Shown here one piece after another: positions 8,080-16,238 of a DNA stretch of 64,000 nucleotides. The notes under the pieces were generated by a model. That model worked only from the letters and a program-made list of their open reading frames with translations. It did no database searches and was not told the DNA's origin. A program made the position numbers and the translations under genes. The stretch lies in assembly GCF_016907555.1 (NCBI RefSeq), contig NZ_JAFBCE010000001.1, forward strand, positions 2,666,001-2,730,000, in the 5' to 3' direction. The DNA comes from Microbacterium laevaniformans. Lineage in GTDB: Bacteria; Actinomycetota; Actinomycetes; Actinomycetales; Microbacteriaceae. How positions within the stretch are numbered: position 1 is the stretch's first letter; every line of letters starts with the position of its first letter.

Positions 8080-9027
8080 GTGACCGACGCCTCCTCGCCT
8101 TCCGCCGCGCCCGCCGATCTGCCCGGCTGGACCCATGTCTACTCGGGCAAGGTGCGCGACCTGTACCGCCCCGCGGAGGGTGGCCCCGCGCCGGCGGAGC
8201 GCATGCTCGTCGTCGCGAGCGACCGGGTCAGCGCCTTCGATCACGTGCTGAGTCCCGGCATCCCGGGCAAGGGTGAGCTGCTCACGACGCTCAGTCTGTG
8301 GTGGTTCGATCAGCTCTCCGGCGCCGACGGCGGACGGCGCATCCCGAACCACCTCGCCGCGACCCACGCGCTCGTAGCCGAGTCGGACGATGCGGTGGAT
8401 CTGGTTCCGGCCGCCGTCGTGGGGCGCGCGATGATCGTGCGCACCCTCGACATGCTGCCCATCGAGTGCGTCGTGCGCGGCTACCTCACCGGATCGGGGT
8501 GGAAGGAGTACGTCGCCGAGGGGACGGTGTGCGGCATCCCCTTGCCCGCCGGCCTGCAGGACGGCGACCGCCTGCCCGAACCGCTGTTCACTCCGGCGTA
8601 CAAGGCGCCGATGGGAGAGCACGACGAGAACATCTCGTTCGCGCGCGCCGAAGAACTGGTCGGCGCCGAGCGGGCCGCGCAGCTGCGCGACCTGTCCCTC
8701 GAGATCTACCGCCGCGCGGCGGCGACCGCGGAGGCGAAGGGCCTGATCCTCGCGGACACGAAGTTCGAGTTCGGGGTGGATGCCGACGGCGTGCTCACCC
8801 TGGCCGACGAGGTGCTCACGAGCGACTCGTCGCGCTACTGGGATGCCGCCGCCTGGGCGCGCGGGACGACCCCCGCCGAGCGGATGGCGAGCTTCGACAA
8901 GCAGATCGTCCGCGACTGGCTCGCCGCGGCCTGGAACGGGCAGGGGACGCCGCCCGAGCTGCCCGCCGAGATCGTCGAGCGCACGGCCGCCAAGTACCGC
9001 GAACTGCTCGAGAAGCTGACCGACTGA
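8080..9027 (+). CDS. purC: SAICAR synthase
   Basis: Phosphoribosylaminoimidazole-succinocarboxamide synthase, joining CAIR and aspartate with ATP in purine synthesis. The 315-residue protein carries YSGKVRDLY (residues about 21-29), VASDRVSAFDHVL, the substrate motif ECVVRGYLTGSGWKEY (about residue 129) and LILADTKFEFGVD. It is the long (about 300-residue) actinobacterial/eukaryotic-like form. GTG 8080 is chosen from the leaderless -10. It is separated from the other purine genes. Confidence 0.96.
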   Translation: MTDASSPSAAPADLPGWTHVYSGKVRDLYRPAEGGPAPAERMLVVASDRVSAFDHVLSPGIPGKGELLTTLSLWWFDQLSGADGGRRIPNHLAATHALVAESDDAVDLVPAAVVGRAMIVRTLDMLPIECVVRGYLTGSGWKEYVAEGTVCGIPLPAGLQDGDRLPEPLFTPAYKAPMGEHDENISFARAEELVGAERAAQLRDLSLEIYRRAAATAEAKGLILADTKFEFGVDADGVLTLADEVLTSDSSRYWDAAAWARGTTPAERMASFDKQIVRDWLAAAWNGQGTPPELPAEIVERTAAKYRELLEKLTD

Positions 9028-9128
9028 CGGGGAAGCGCGTGTCGACTCGCCGCGCTCGCGGGGCGATCGGGAGTGAGTGACCGCGAGTCGAAACGCCGCA
9101 CGCCGCGTCAGGCGAGACACCGCAACGG

Positions 9129-9588
9129 TCAGACGAAACGCACCGTGTCGCCCGGTCGCAGGCTCTCGACGATGCCGCGAGAGGGCGCCGCGATCTCGCC
9201 GACGTGGGCCTGCAGGCCCGTGAGCGGCAGATCCCGACGCATCAGGTGGATCTCGCCGCGGTAGCGGCCGAGCCCGTCGAGGTCCATCTGCAGCGAACCG
9301 GCGGCCCGCCGGTCGGCGTTGCACGCGGCATCCGGAGCGACGCTCCCGCGCGTCTCCTCCAGCCGGAACGACGCCGCACTGTCTTCGACACGCAGCCGCC
9401 AGGCGGCGCCGCGAAGGAAGGCCGCCGCCGGGTCGAGGTCCGACAGGGGCACCGTCACCTCGCCGGTGCGCTCGTGATGGGCGATCCACTCGAGATGCTC
9501 CGCCCGCACGGTGCCCTCGGCGCAGACGATCTCGACACCGGGCGCGATCGCTCGCAGGTGCAGATAGTTGCGCCACGCGGTGCGGGCG
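9129..9588 (-). pseudogene. C-terminal part of an unrecognised gene, broken by IS insertion
   Basis: The minus-strand frame is open from 9588 to the stop at 9129 (about 153 codons), and its upstream end coincides with the left terminal repeat of the IS3-like element. The internal GTG at 9509 is not a convincing start because the coding pattern continues above it (FVPHARTAWRNYLHLRAIAPG). No domain was recognised; the remnant looks like a soluble C-terminal domain rich in Arg and Asp. The N-terminal part is not found elsewhere in the window, so it was probably deleted when the island formed. Confidence 0.65.
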
Positions 9589-9652
9589 TGAGGAACGAAT
9601 CGGTGACAACTGATCGTTAGTGCCGGGAGGTGCTGGCGGGGAGGATGTCATC

Positions 9653-9958
9653 ATGCCCGGTCCCTATCCCAGAGAGTTCCGCGAAGACGTTGTCGCGGTC
9701 GCTCGCAGCCGTGAGAGCGGCGTCACCATCAAACAGATCGCCACTGACTTCGGCATCAGCGAACCAACGCTGCAGAACTGGCTCCGCCAAGCGGATGTCG
9801 AAGACGGCAACCGTCCCGGCCAGACCGCTGCCGATGCGGCCGAGGCGCGGGAGTTGAAGAAGCGGATCCGCCTGCTCGAGCAGGAGAACGAGGTCCTCCG
9901 CCGTGCGACGGCGTATCTGTCACAGGCGAATCTGCGGCTCGGTGGCTCCCCAAAATGA
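9653..9958 (+). CDS. IS3-family transposase OrfA
   Basis: A 101-residue helix-turn-helix protein that binds the element ends. EFREDVVAVARSRESG is followed by the helix-turn-helix VTIKQIATDFGISEPTLQNW, then a leucine-zipper-like tail ELKKRIRLLEQENEVLRRAT. ATG 9653 is chosen; the frame is open further upstream into the terminal repeat. It overlaps orfB by 4 bases in the -1 frame, the usual IS3 arrangement for making a fused OrfAB by frameshifting. Confidence 0.92.
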   Translation: MPGPYPREFREDVVAVARSRESGVTIKQIATDFGISEPTLQNWLRQADVEDGNRPGQTAADAAEARELKKRIRLLEQENEVLRRATAYLSQANLRLGGSPK

Positions 9959-10830
9959 CATACCCGCTCGTATCTGAGCTCGCCGAATCGGGGATTCCCG
10001 TGACGGTGTCGTGCCGGGTTTTGAAGCTCGCCCGCCAGCCCTACTACCGGTGGCGGAACGACCCGATCAGGGAGGCGGATGTGGTCCGCGCGTATCGGAT
10101 CAACGCGTTGCATGACGCGCATCACGACGACCCGACGTTCGGATACCGGTACCTTGCCGACGAAGCCCGCCGGGCGGGGTGGCGGATGAGTCGGCGGACG
10201 GCGTGGAAACTGTGCTCGCAGGCAGGGATCCTCTCGTCCGCGCAGCGTCGGCGGCGCGGGAAGGGCAAGAAGGCCGGCCCGCCCGTGTTCGACGACCACG
10301 TCCGCCGTGTGTTCCGCGCCGACGCGCCCAACAGGGTCTGGCTCACGGACATCACGGAGCATTGGACGAGCGAAGGCAAGCTCTACTGCTGCGCGATCAA
10401 GGACGTGTTCTCCAACCGGATCGTCGGCTACTCGATCGCGGATCGGATGACCGCGAAGCTCGCCGTCGACGCCGTCCGAAACGCCGTCGCCCGCCGCGGT
10501 GAGGTCGCGGGCTGCATCCTGCATGCCGATAGGGGCAGCCAGTTTCGGAGTAGGGCGATGGCTCGCGAGTTGCGCCGTCACGACATGGTCGGATCGATGG
10601 GCCGTGTCGGCGCCGCGGGGGACAACGCGGCCATGGAGTCGTTCTGGTCGCTGCTGCAAACGAACGTGCTCAACCAGCAGCGGTGGACAACACGGCAGGA
10701 ACTACGGCTCGCGATCGTCGTCTGGATCGAGCGGAAGTATCACCGGCAACGAGCACAGGACGCCCTCGGCGGGTTGACGCCCATCGAGTTCGAAGCCAAG
10801 CTAGCCGAGCCGCTCACACTCGCGGCCTAA
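9955..10830 (+). CDS. IS3-family transposase OrfB (DDE integrase core)
   Basis: A 291-residue catalytic subunit. The N-terminal HTH_21-type region (DPTFGYRYLADEARRAGWRM) is followed by the rve integrase core. The three catalytic acids are visible: D in WLTDITE, D in LHADRGSQF and E in AMESFWSLLQ, with the last two about 35 residues apart. The reading frame is intact, so the element may be active. Confidence 0.93.
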   Translation: MTYPLVSELAESGIPVTVSCRVLKLARQPYYRWRNDPIREADVVRAYRINALHDAHHDDPTFGYRYLADEARRAGWRMSRRTAWKLCSQAGILSSAQRRRRGKGKKAGPPVFDDHVRRVFRADAPNRVWLTDITEHWTSEGKLYCCAIKDVFSNRIVGYSIADRMTAKLAVDAVRNAVARRGEVAGCILHADRGSQFRSRAMARELRRHDMVGSMGRVGAAGDNAAMESFWSLLQTNVLNQQRWTTRQELRLAIVVWIERKYHRQRAQDALGGLTPIEFEAKLAEPLTLAA

Positions 10831-11602
10831 ACCAAACCTGTCACCGAATCGTTCCCCACGCCCCGCCGACTCAACGGGAAGTCCGACACCCTTGACGCGG
10901 AAAACGCCGCCCGGGCCGTGCTCGCCGGATTCGCGACCGCGATCCCGAAGACCGCGGACGGGGTCGTGGAGATGATTCGACAGCTGAAAGTCGCGCATGA
11001 CACCGCGGTGAAAGACCGCACCGGAGCGATGATCACCCTCAAAGCGATGCTCGTCCACGCCACCGAAGACCTCCGACGCGAGACCGCCAAGAAGACGCAG
11101 AAGATGGTCGCGCGGCACTGCGCCGCGCTCCGACCCCGCGGACTGGAGACCCCGGAGGACGCGAACCGTCACGCTCTCCGCTCGATCGCGAAACGATGGA
11201 TCGCGCTCAACGATGAGATCAAGGATCTCGAAGCGCAGATCGAGCAGCTCGTTGAAGCGCCCTGGGTCTGATGGAGACTCGCGCTATTTGATTCCGACCA
11301 GCAGGTTGCGGTCGCCCTGGACAGCATAGAACGCGTTCTCGAACTCGGCGGGTGGGACGTCGCCGAGGTAGCCGTGGAGGCGCTGTGTGTTGTGCCAGTG
11401 CACCCAGCCGAGGGTCGCGAGCTCGAGATCTTCGATGGTCTTCCACGGCCCTGACCTCGCGGGGCCTCGGACGAGTTCGGCCTTGTAGTAGCCGTTCACC
11501 GTCTCGGCCAGGGCATTGTCATAACTGTCGCCGACGGTTCCGATCGACGGCGTGGCGCCGATCTCTGCCAATCGTTCGCCGTAGCGAATCGACGTGAATT
11601 GA

Positions 11603-13052
11603 CCGGGCTCAACCAGTCGATGCAACACCGGCTTGTTGGAGCAACAATAGCTGCTCGTTGAAGGCCTCAGCGGGAGTCATCCATCCGAGCGACTTCCGAG
11701 GGCGCGTGTTCAGCGCGAATGCGACGGCTTCGATGTCTTCGGCGCTCCAGCGGGACAGGTCGGTGCCCTTCGGGAAGTACTGACGCAGCAGCCCGTTGGT
11801 GTTCTCGTTCGTACCGCGCTGCCAGGGCGACTGCGGATCGGCGAAGAACACCGGGATGCCGGTTTCGACGCGGAACTGCGCGTGAGCGGACATCTCCTTG
11901 CCGCGGTCCCAGGTCAACGAGCGCGCCAGCTGCGCCGGCAGCGCCGACATCGTGTTGGCGAGAGCATTCTTCATCGTGATCGCGCCATAGCCGGCCAACG
12001 CCGGCCCGTTCTTCGGCGTCTCCTTGTGCCGATAGCCCTCTTCCCGCGGGAGATGGACGAGCAGCGTGTAACGGGTCTTGCGCTCGACGACCGTGCCGAC
12101 CGCCGAGCGCTCCAACCCGATCAGCAGATCGCCTTCCCAGTGCCCGGGGACGGCGCGATCGTCGGCTTCCGCCGGTCGCTCGCTGATCAGCGTCTCCGGC
12201 GTGACATGCGCCCAGGTCTTGCGCCGCGACCGCTCTCGGGGGACGCGTAGCGCCCTGCCCGTGCGGAGGTTCCAGACGAGTTCGCGCTTGAGCGCGCCGC
12301 GGCCCTCGATGTAGAGCGACTGGTAGATCGCCTCTGGGCTGATGCGCATGGACTCATCATCCGGGAAGTCGATCTTCAACCGGTGTGAGATCTGCTCCGG
12401 ACTCCAAGCCCAGGACCAGGCCCTGTCCTTCCGATGCGGCTTGCCTCTCCCGGTGAACCGCGGCGGCTGGGGGCCGGTGACGATCGTGCCATCGGGGCGG
12501 GTGATCTTCCCCGACAGGCGCTCCTCGACATACGCGCGCAGCCGCGGGTTCGCGACGAGTTTCGCGACCTTGGGTCGCTTCGCGGTCATGTCTGCTTTCC
12601 ACTGCGCGACCGACGCCCGATACTCCAGCTTCCCGCCCCGCGTGGCCGCGTTCCGCCGCAGCTCACGAGAGATCGTCCCGGCATCGCGGCCCATGGCGCG
12701 AGCGATCTCGCGAACGCCCTTGCCCTTCTCCTTGAGAATCGCGATCTCCTCGCGCTCAGCGAACGAGAGGTAGCGGCCCGATGACTGCTGGGCGATGTCG
12801 AATGGCGCCATGCCGCCAGCGTGTCGGAACCATCTTGCGCCGACCGCGGGCGCCACGCCGACAACCCCCGCGGCTTCCTCAGCGAGCAGCCCTTTCGCGA
12901 TCTCGCCCCAGAACGCCGCCTCGACGGGTTTCTGAAACTTCGGATGCCCCGGCGAGCGGAGCTTCGGACGAACAGCCCTGTCCGCGGCCTGCTGACGACG
13001 AACCATCGAACACCTCCTGATAGAGGTGTTGCGACGACCAGTTGAATTCACC
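11603..13052. mobile_element. IS30-family insertion sequence nested in IS3 orfB
   Basis: A 1450-bp element flanked by a 4-bp duplication TTGA (11599-11602 and 13053-13056). The ends are imperfect inverted repeats: the left contains TCAACCAGTCGATGCAACACC and the right is the complement of TCAACTGGTCGTCGCAACACC (each written here from its TCAAC to its CAACACC core). It carries a single long transposase gene on the minus strand. As the innermost insertion it is the youngest of the three nested elements. Confidence 0.88.
11609..13006 (-). CDS. IS30-family transposase
   Basis: A 465-residue DDE transposase that appears intact. The N-terminal helix-turn-helix region reads LSFAEREEIAILKEKGKGVR followed by EIARAMGRDAGTISRELRRN, the IS30 signature. 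The catalytic acids are visible as D in GHWEGDLLIG, D in LTWDRGKEM and E in RGTNENTNGLLRQ. ATG 13006 is preferred to an upstream start in the terminal repeat because AGGAGG lies 7 bases before it. The first 70 residues form an additional helix-turn-helix-like region typical of actinobacterial IS30 proteins. Confidence 0.93.
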   Translation of the reverse strand: MVRRQQAADRAVRPKLRSPGHPKFQKPVEAAFWGEIAKGLLAEEAAGVVGVAPAVGARWFRHAGGMAPFDIAQQSSGRYLSFAEREEIAILKEKGKGVREIARAMGRDAGTISRELRRNAATRGGKLEYRASVAQWKADMTAKRPKVAKLVANPRLRAYVEERLSGKITRPDGTIVTGPQPPRFTGRGKPHRKDRAWSWAWSPEQISHRLKIDFPDDESMRISPEAIYQSLYIEGRGALKRELVWNLRTGRALRVPRERSRRKTWAHVTPETLISERPAEADDRAVPGHWEGDLLIGLERSAVGTVVERKTRYTLLVHLPREEGYRHKETPKNGPALAGYGAITMKNALANTMSALPAQLARSLTWDRGKEMSAHAQFRVETGIPVFFADPQSPWQRGTNENTNGLLRQYFPKGTDLSRWSAEDIEAVAFALNTRPRKSLGWMTPAEAFNEQLLLLQQAGVASTG

Positions 13053-13657
13053 TTGAGACCCGGCGTCGCTGTGACACCGCAGATCCTCGTGGTGGGCGCC
13101 GCGGGACCAGCGGGCCATCTCGATCGCGTCGAGGACCATCTCGGTGCGCATGTGCGACGCGACCCGCCACCCCACGATCATGCGGGAGAACGCGTCGACG
13201 ATGAAGCACACATAGGCGACGCCGGCCCAGGTCGGCACGAATGTCAGATCCGTGACCCAGAGCCGATTGGGCGCCGTTGCGGTGAACTCCCGTTTCACGA
13301 GGTCCGGGTGCCGCGCCGACGAAGGATCCGGCCTGGTCGTCTTGATCCGCTTCGACCGCCTCGCGCCTTCGATCCCCGCGATCCGCATCAACCTGGCGGT
13401 CTGGTCCCGGCCGATCGTGATCCCCGCACGTCGGGCGGCTTTCCAGAGTTTGCGGGCCCCGTAAACGCGATAGTTGGCTTCCCAGATCTCGACCAGCTGC
13501 GGCACCAACTCCTCGTCCCGCAGGGCACGAGCCGAGGGGGCGCGGATCTTGGCGGCGTAGTAGCTGCTCGGAGCCACCTGCAACAGTCTGCAGATGAGCT
13601 CGACTCCGAGGCGACGGCAGTCCACGACGTCGTCTTTGTTCGCGTCGATGAACGCGA

Positions 13658-14002
13658 CTACTTCCGGTAGTGGCGGTCGAGCTCCGCCCCGAAGAAAGAC
13701 GCGGCTCGCTTGAGCACCTCGTTGGCCCGGCGAAGCTCCCGATTCTCCTGCTCGAGCTCTCGCACCCGCTGCGCCTCGGCGCTGCTCACGCCGGGGGCGA
13801 CACCGTCATCGACGTCGGCCTGCCTCACCCACGTCCGCACGGACTCGACCCCGTAGCCGAGTTGCGTCGCGACGCGCTGCACGGTCCCTTGCGTGACGCC
13901 GAGCTCAGCGCGCAGCGTTCTCACCATCCGCACTGCGGCGGCCTTCTCCTCGCTCGAGTAGCGACGCGTTGTCGGCTTCCCATTCGCCAGTTCTTTGGGC
14001 AT
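13658..14002 (-). CDS. IS3-family transposase OrfA (second copy)
   Basis: A 114-residue helix-turn-helix protein: RRYSSEEKAAAVRMVRTL, then LGVTQGTVQRVATQLGYGVE and SVRTWVRQADVDDG, then the heptad-rich tail RVRELEQENRELRRANEVLK. ATG 14002 begins MPKELANGK. orfB follows in the -1 frame across the stop. OrfA is intact, but its OrfB partner is disrupted by the IS30 insertion. Confidence 0.9.
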   Translation of the reverse strand: MPKELANGKPTTRRYSSEEKAAAVRMVRTLRAELGVTQGTVQRVATQLGYGVESVRTWVRQADVDDGVAPGVSSAEAQRVRELEQENRELRRANEVLKRAASFFGAELDRHYRK

Positions 14003-14463
14003 AACTCCATCCTCGTTTCCAAGGTCAGGAGCCTCCAACAAACTCAGGGCGCTTCACGTGCTCCAACGCGCCCCGCACCTGCTCGACGAGTTCGGCATCG
14101 GCGTCGACACCGCCGCGGAGATCCTCATCGTCGCCGGCGACAACCCCGAACGCATACACAGCGAGGCCGCATTCGCAAAACTCGCCGGCATCAGCCCCAT
14201 CCCGACCGGATCAGGGATGACCAGCGGCAAGCATCGCATCAACCACGGCGGACACCGTCAACTCAACGCCGCCATCTACCGGACTGTGATCGTCAGGATG
14301 AGATTCCACGAGCCCACGATCGCTTACGTTGCCCGACGCACCGCCGAGGGCAAGAGCAAGCGCGACATCATCCGATGCCTGAAACGCTACGTGATCCGCG
14401 AGGTCTACCACCTCGTCAAGACCGACCCGAGAACCGGCGAAATCAGGAGTTGACAACTATAGG

Positions 14464-14703
14464 AGCATCAACGCCCTGGCCGAGGCGGTCAACGGCCTCT
14501 ACAAGACCGAGCTGATCCGCCAGCGCGGGCCCTGGCGCACCGTCGAGCAGGTTGAGCTCGCGACCCTCGAATGGGTGTGGTGGTGGAACAACTCCCGCCT
14601 CCACGGCGAGCTCGACATGCGAACACCCGCCGAGGTCGAACAGGCGTATTACGCTGACCAGGAATCAGCCCAACCGGCACCTGCCGGACAAGGCTCCCGA
14701 TAG
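14464..14703 (+). pseudogene. C-terminal remnant of a further IS3-family OrfB
   Basis: 79 codons with no start, beginning just after the IS110 remnant. The reading INALAEAVNGLYKTELIRQR, GPWRTVEQVELATLEWVWWW and NNSRLHGELDMRTPAEVE is the end of an IS3-type integrase core, including the third catalytic glutamate (NALAEAV). It is not the missing part of either complete IS3 copy here, so it is a third, older element into which the IS110 probably inserted. Confidence 0.85.
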
Positions 14704-14727
14704 GAACGAAAGTCAGGCCGATTCACC

Positions 14728-15633
14728 TTAGGGCACCACGATGATCTTTCCAGCAGCGTGTCCGGTCTCCACGGCGGCAATCGCCTGACCTGCCTGATCA
14801 AGGGCGAACTGGGCGTCCACGTGGGGATCGACCAGCCCGTATTGGATCACCTCGGTGATCTTGGCCATGGCCTCATCCGTGCGTGCCAGGGCCTGGCCGC
14901 CGAGCTCGGCGGCGGTGTCTGGGTCCGCTGCGGAGATGATCCGGGTTCGGTCGGGCACCAGGTCCGCAACAGCACGTAGCGCATCGCCACCGACGAGATC
15001 AACGATCAAGTCTGGGCCGTCCGCGCTCACCTGTCGCACCCGGTCGGCCGCCCCTGGACCGGATTCGATGAAGGTGGCGCCGGTTGACTCGACGAGTTCC
15101 CGCTTGGTTGCGCTGGCGACGCCGATGACCGTGAGCTCGTGCACGCGACCAATCTGTGCCGCGATCAGTCCCACTCCGCCGCCGGCGCCGAGCAGTAGCA
15201 GGGTCTGGCCCGGTTCGAGTTCGATCTGGTGGGTGGCGTCGTAGGCTGTGGCGGCGGCCACCGGGATGGTGGCCGCGTCGGCGAAGGAGATCTCCTCGGG
15301 CTTGGCCACAGTCGTGGCGGCGCGCAGTAGCGTGTGCTCGGCCATTCCACCCTGCCCGGGCGCCACAAGGCCGAGCACCTCGTCGCCCACGGCGAAGTCC
15401 TCGACCCCGTCACCGACCTCAGTGACCACGCCGGCGGCTTCACGGCCCATCGGCGCCGGCAGGCTCCAGTGACGGCCCAGCTGGCCTTCCCGGATCTTCC
15501 AGTCCGCCGGATTTACACCAGCGGCTCGGACTTCGATGGCCAGTTCCCCGGGCCCGGGCGTTGGAACAGGCCGCTCGATCAGTTGCTGGGCCTCGGGTCC
15601 GCCGTAGCCGGTGAAGACATAAACCTTGGACAT
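14728..15633 (-). CDS. NADPH:quinone-type oxidoreductase (MDR family)
   Basis: A 301-residue zinc-independent MDR protein: MSKVYVFTGYGGPEAQQLIE, AAGVNPADWKIREGQLG, and the nucleotide site LLLGAGGGVGLIAAQIGRVH (residues about 147-166). It is only a distant relative of the protein at 2854-3777. ATG 15633 has AGAAGGAG upstream. It lies 76 bases downstream of the cupin gene and may share its transcript. The location between IS remnants and a metal ATPase suggests it arrived with the island and handles redox stress (inference). Confidence 0.87.
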   Translation of the reverse strand: MSKVYVFTGYGGPEAQQLIERPVPTPGPGELAIEVRAAGVNPADWKIREGQLGRHWSLPAPMGREAAGVVTEVGDGVEDFAVGDEVLGLVAPGQGGMAEHTLLRAATTVAKPEEISFADAATIPVAAATAYDATHQIELEPGQTLLLLGAGGGVGLIAAQIGRVHELTVIGVASATKRELVESTGATFIESGPGAADRVRQVSADGPDLIVDLVGGDALRAVADLVPDRTRIISAADPDTAAELGGQALARTDEAMAKITEVIQYGLVDPHVDAQFALDQAGQAIAAVETGHAAGKIIVVP

Positions 15634-15709
15634 GGATGGAATCTCCTTCTGATCTGGACTGGGTGGTGCGTCGTCGACGTCCCGGATGGGTCTGTCGTGG
15701 CGGTGGCGG

Positions 15710-16135
15710 TCAGGGCCGGGGTGGTTCGTCCTCACCGGCGGCTTCGGCGGCGTCAGCCTCTTCCCGGGTGGCGAATGCGGCGCCGGCGGCGTGCTCGGGT
15801 GGGCTGTAGATGGTGTACAGCACCAGTGGCTGGTCCCCGGTGTTGCGGAAGTTGTGCTGGGCACCGGCGGGTACTGCGCACTGGTCACCGGCATCGATGG
15901 GGTGTGTGTGGCCGTTGAGGTCGGCTTCGCCGGTTCCGGAGACGAAGGTCAGGATCTGATCGGTGTGTTCGTGGACCTCGTCTCCGATCTCGCCACCGGG
16001 CGGAATGGTCATCACCACGATCTGGGTGTGTTCTCCGGTCCACAGCACCTTCCGGAAGTCGGGATTGTCCCTGGCCACGTCCGCGATGGTGAAATGCTCG
16101 ACGTTGTCGCCCAGGGTGAAGTTCTTTTCGCTCAT
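15710..16135 (-). CDS. Small cupin-domain protein
   Basis: A 141-residue single-domain cupin. Motif 1 is seen in MTIPPGGEIGDEVHEHTDQI (metal ligands H, H and a Glu/Asp) and motif 2 in QCAVPAGAQHNFRNTGDQPL. The C-terminus is an Ala/Glu-rich tail (residues about 115-141). A very similar arrangement is common for cupins of unknown function in actinobacteria. It is preceded by GGAG and lies between the ATPase and the oxidoreductase gene, all on the minus strand. Confidence 0.85.
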   Translation of the reverse strand: MSEKNFTLGDNVEHFTIADVARDNPDFRKVLWTGEHTQIVVMTIPPGGEIGDEVHEHTDQILTFVSGTGEADLNGHTHPIDAGDQCAVPAGAQHNFRNTGDQPLVLYTIYSPPEHAAGAAFATREEADAAEAAGEDEPPRP

Positions 16136-16238
16136 GGTCGGTCTCCTCTGTTTCGTGTGTTGATTTCGGTGTTTGCGTCGTTGTTTTGAGTCTTCGAGGT
16201 GCTCGGTGCCGCGGGGCGGGTCCACTGCCCCGGGGGCG

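Larger units (their letters stand above)
9589..10858. mobile_element. IS3-family insertion sequence (first copy)
   Basis: A 1270-bp element bounded by inverted repeats of 20 bases: TGAGGAACGAATCGGTGACA at 9589-9608 and the complement of TGGGGAACGATTCGGTGACA at 10839-10858 (two differences). The ends are TG...CA as expected. It holds orfA and orfB. No 3-bp target duplication is visible (GCG on the left, CGC on the right), which suggests that the flanks were rearranged after insertion: the left flank is a host gene and the right flank is the middle of an IS110 gene. Confidence 0.88.
11284..13660 (-). pseudogene. IS3-family transposase OrfB, interrupted by IS30
   Basis: OrfB of the second IS3-like element. 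The 5' part (13660 down to 13057) reads VVAFIDANKDDVVDCRRLGVELI through the integrase core, with catalytic D in LWVTDLTFVPTW and D in CHSDAGSQ. The reading then enters IS30 sequence. The 3' part (11602 down to 11284) resumes as FTSIRYGERLAEIG and has the third acid, E in NALAETVNGYYKAEL. Precise removal of the IS30 element and one TTGA copy restores SDAGSQFTSIRYGE in frame. It would be expressed by -1 frameshifting from orfA but is now inactive. Confidence 0.85.
11253..14056. mobile_element. IS3-family insertion sequence (second copy) inside IS110
   Basis: Minus-oriented element with inverted ends TGAAGCGCCCTGGGTCTGAT on the left (11253-11272) and the complement of TGAAGCGCCCTGAGTTTGTT on the right (14037-14056). 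The flanking CGT is duplicated (11250-11252 and 14057-14059), a 3-bp target duplication normal for IS3. Without the nested IS30 and its 4-bp duplication the element is 1350 bp. Its sequence differs from the first IS3-like copy, so it is a different IS. Confidence 0.88.
10861..14453 (+). pseudogene. IS110-family transposase, 5'-truncated and split by IS3/IS30
   Basis: Two in-frame pieces of one IS110 (DEDD) transposase. The first (10861-11252) starts mid-protein at RRLNGKSDTLDAENAARAVL and runs to QIEQLV; the second (14060-14453) resumes with LQRAPHLLDEFGIGVDTAAE and contains the transposase_20 region GDNPERIHSEAAFAKLAGIS. Removing 11253-14056 plus one CGT copy joins them exactly in frame. The N-terminal DEDD part is missing, cut at the border with the first IS3-like element, so this protein is dead. 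Confidence 0.88.

Noticed and set aside
9129..9509. Complete small gene starting at GTG 9509
   Set aside because: The coding pattern continues in frame above that GTG to the IS border, so the GTG is internal to a truncated gene.
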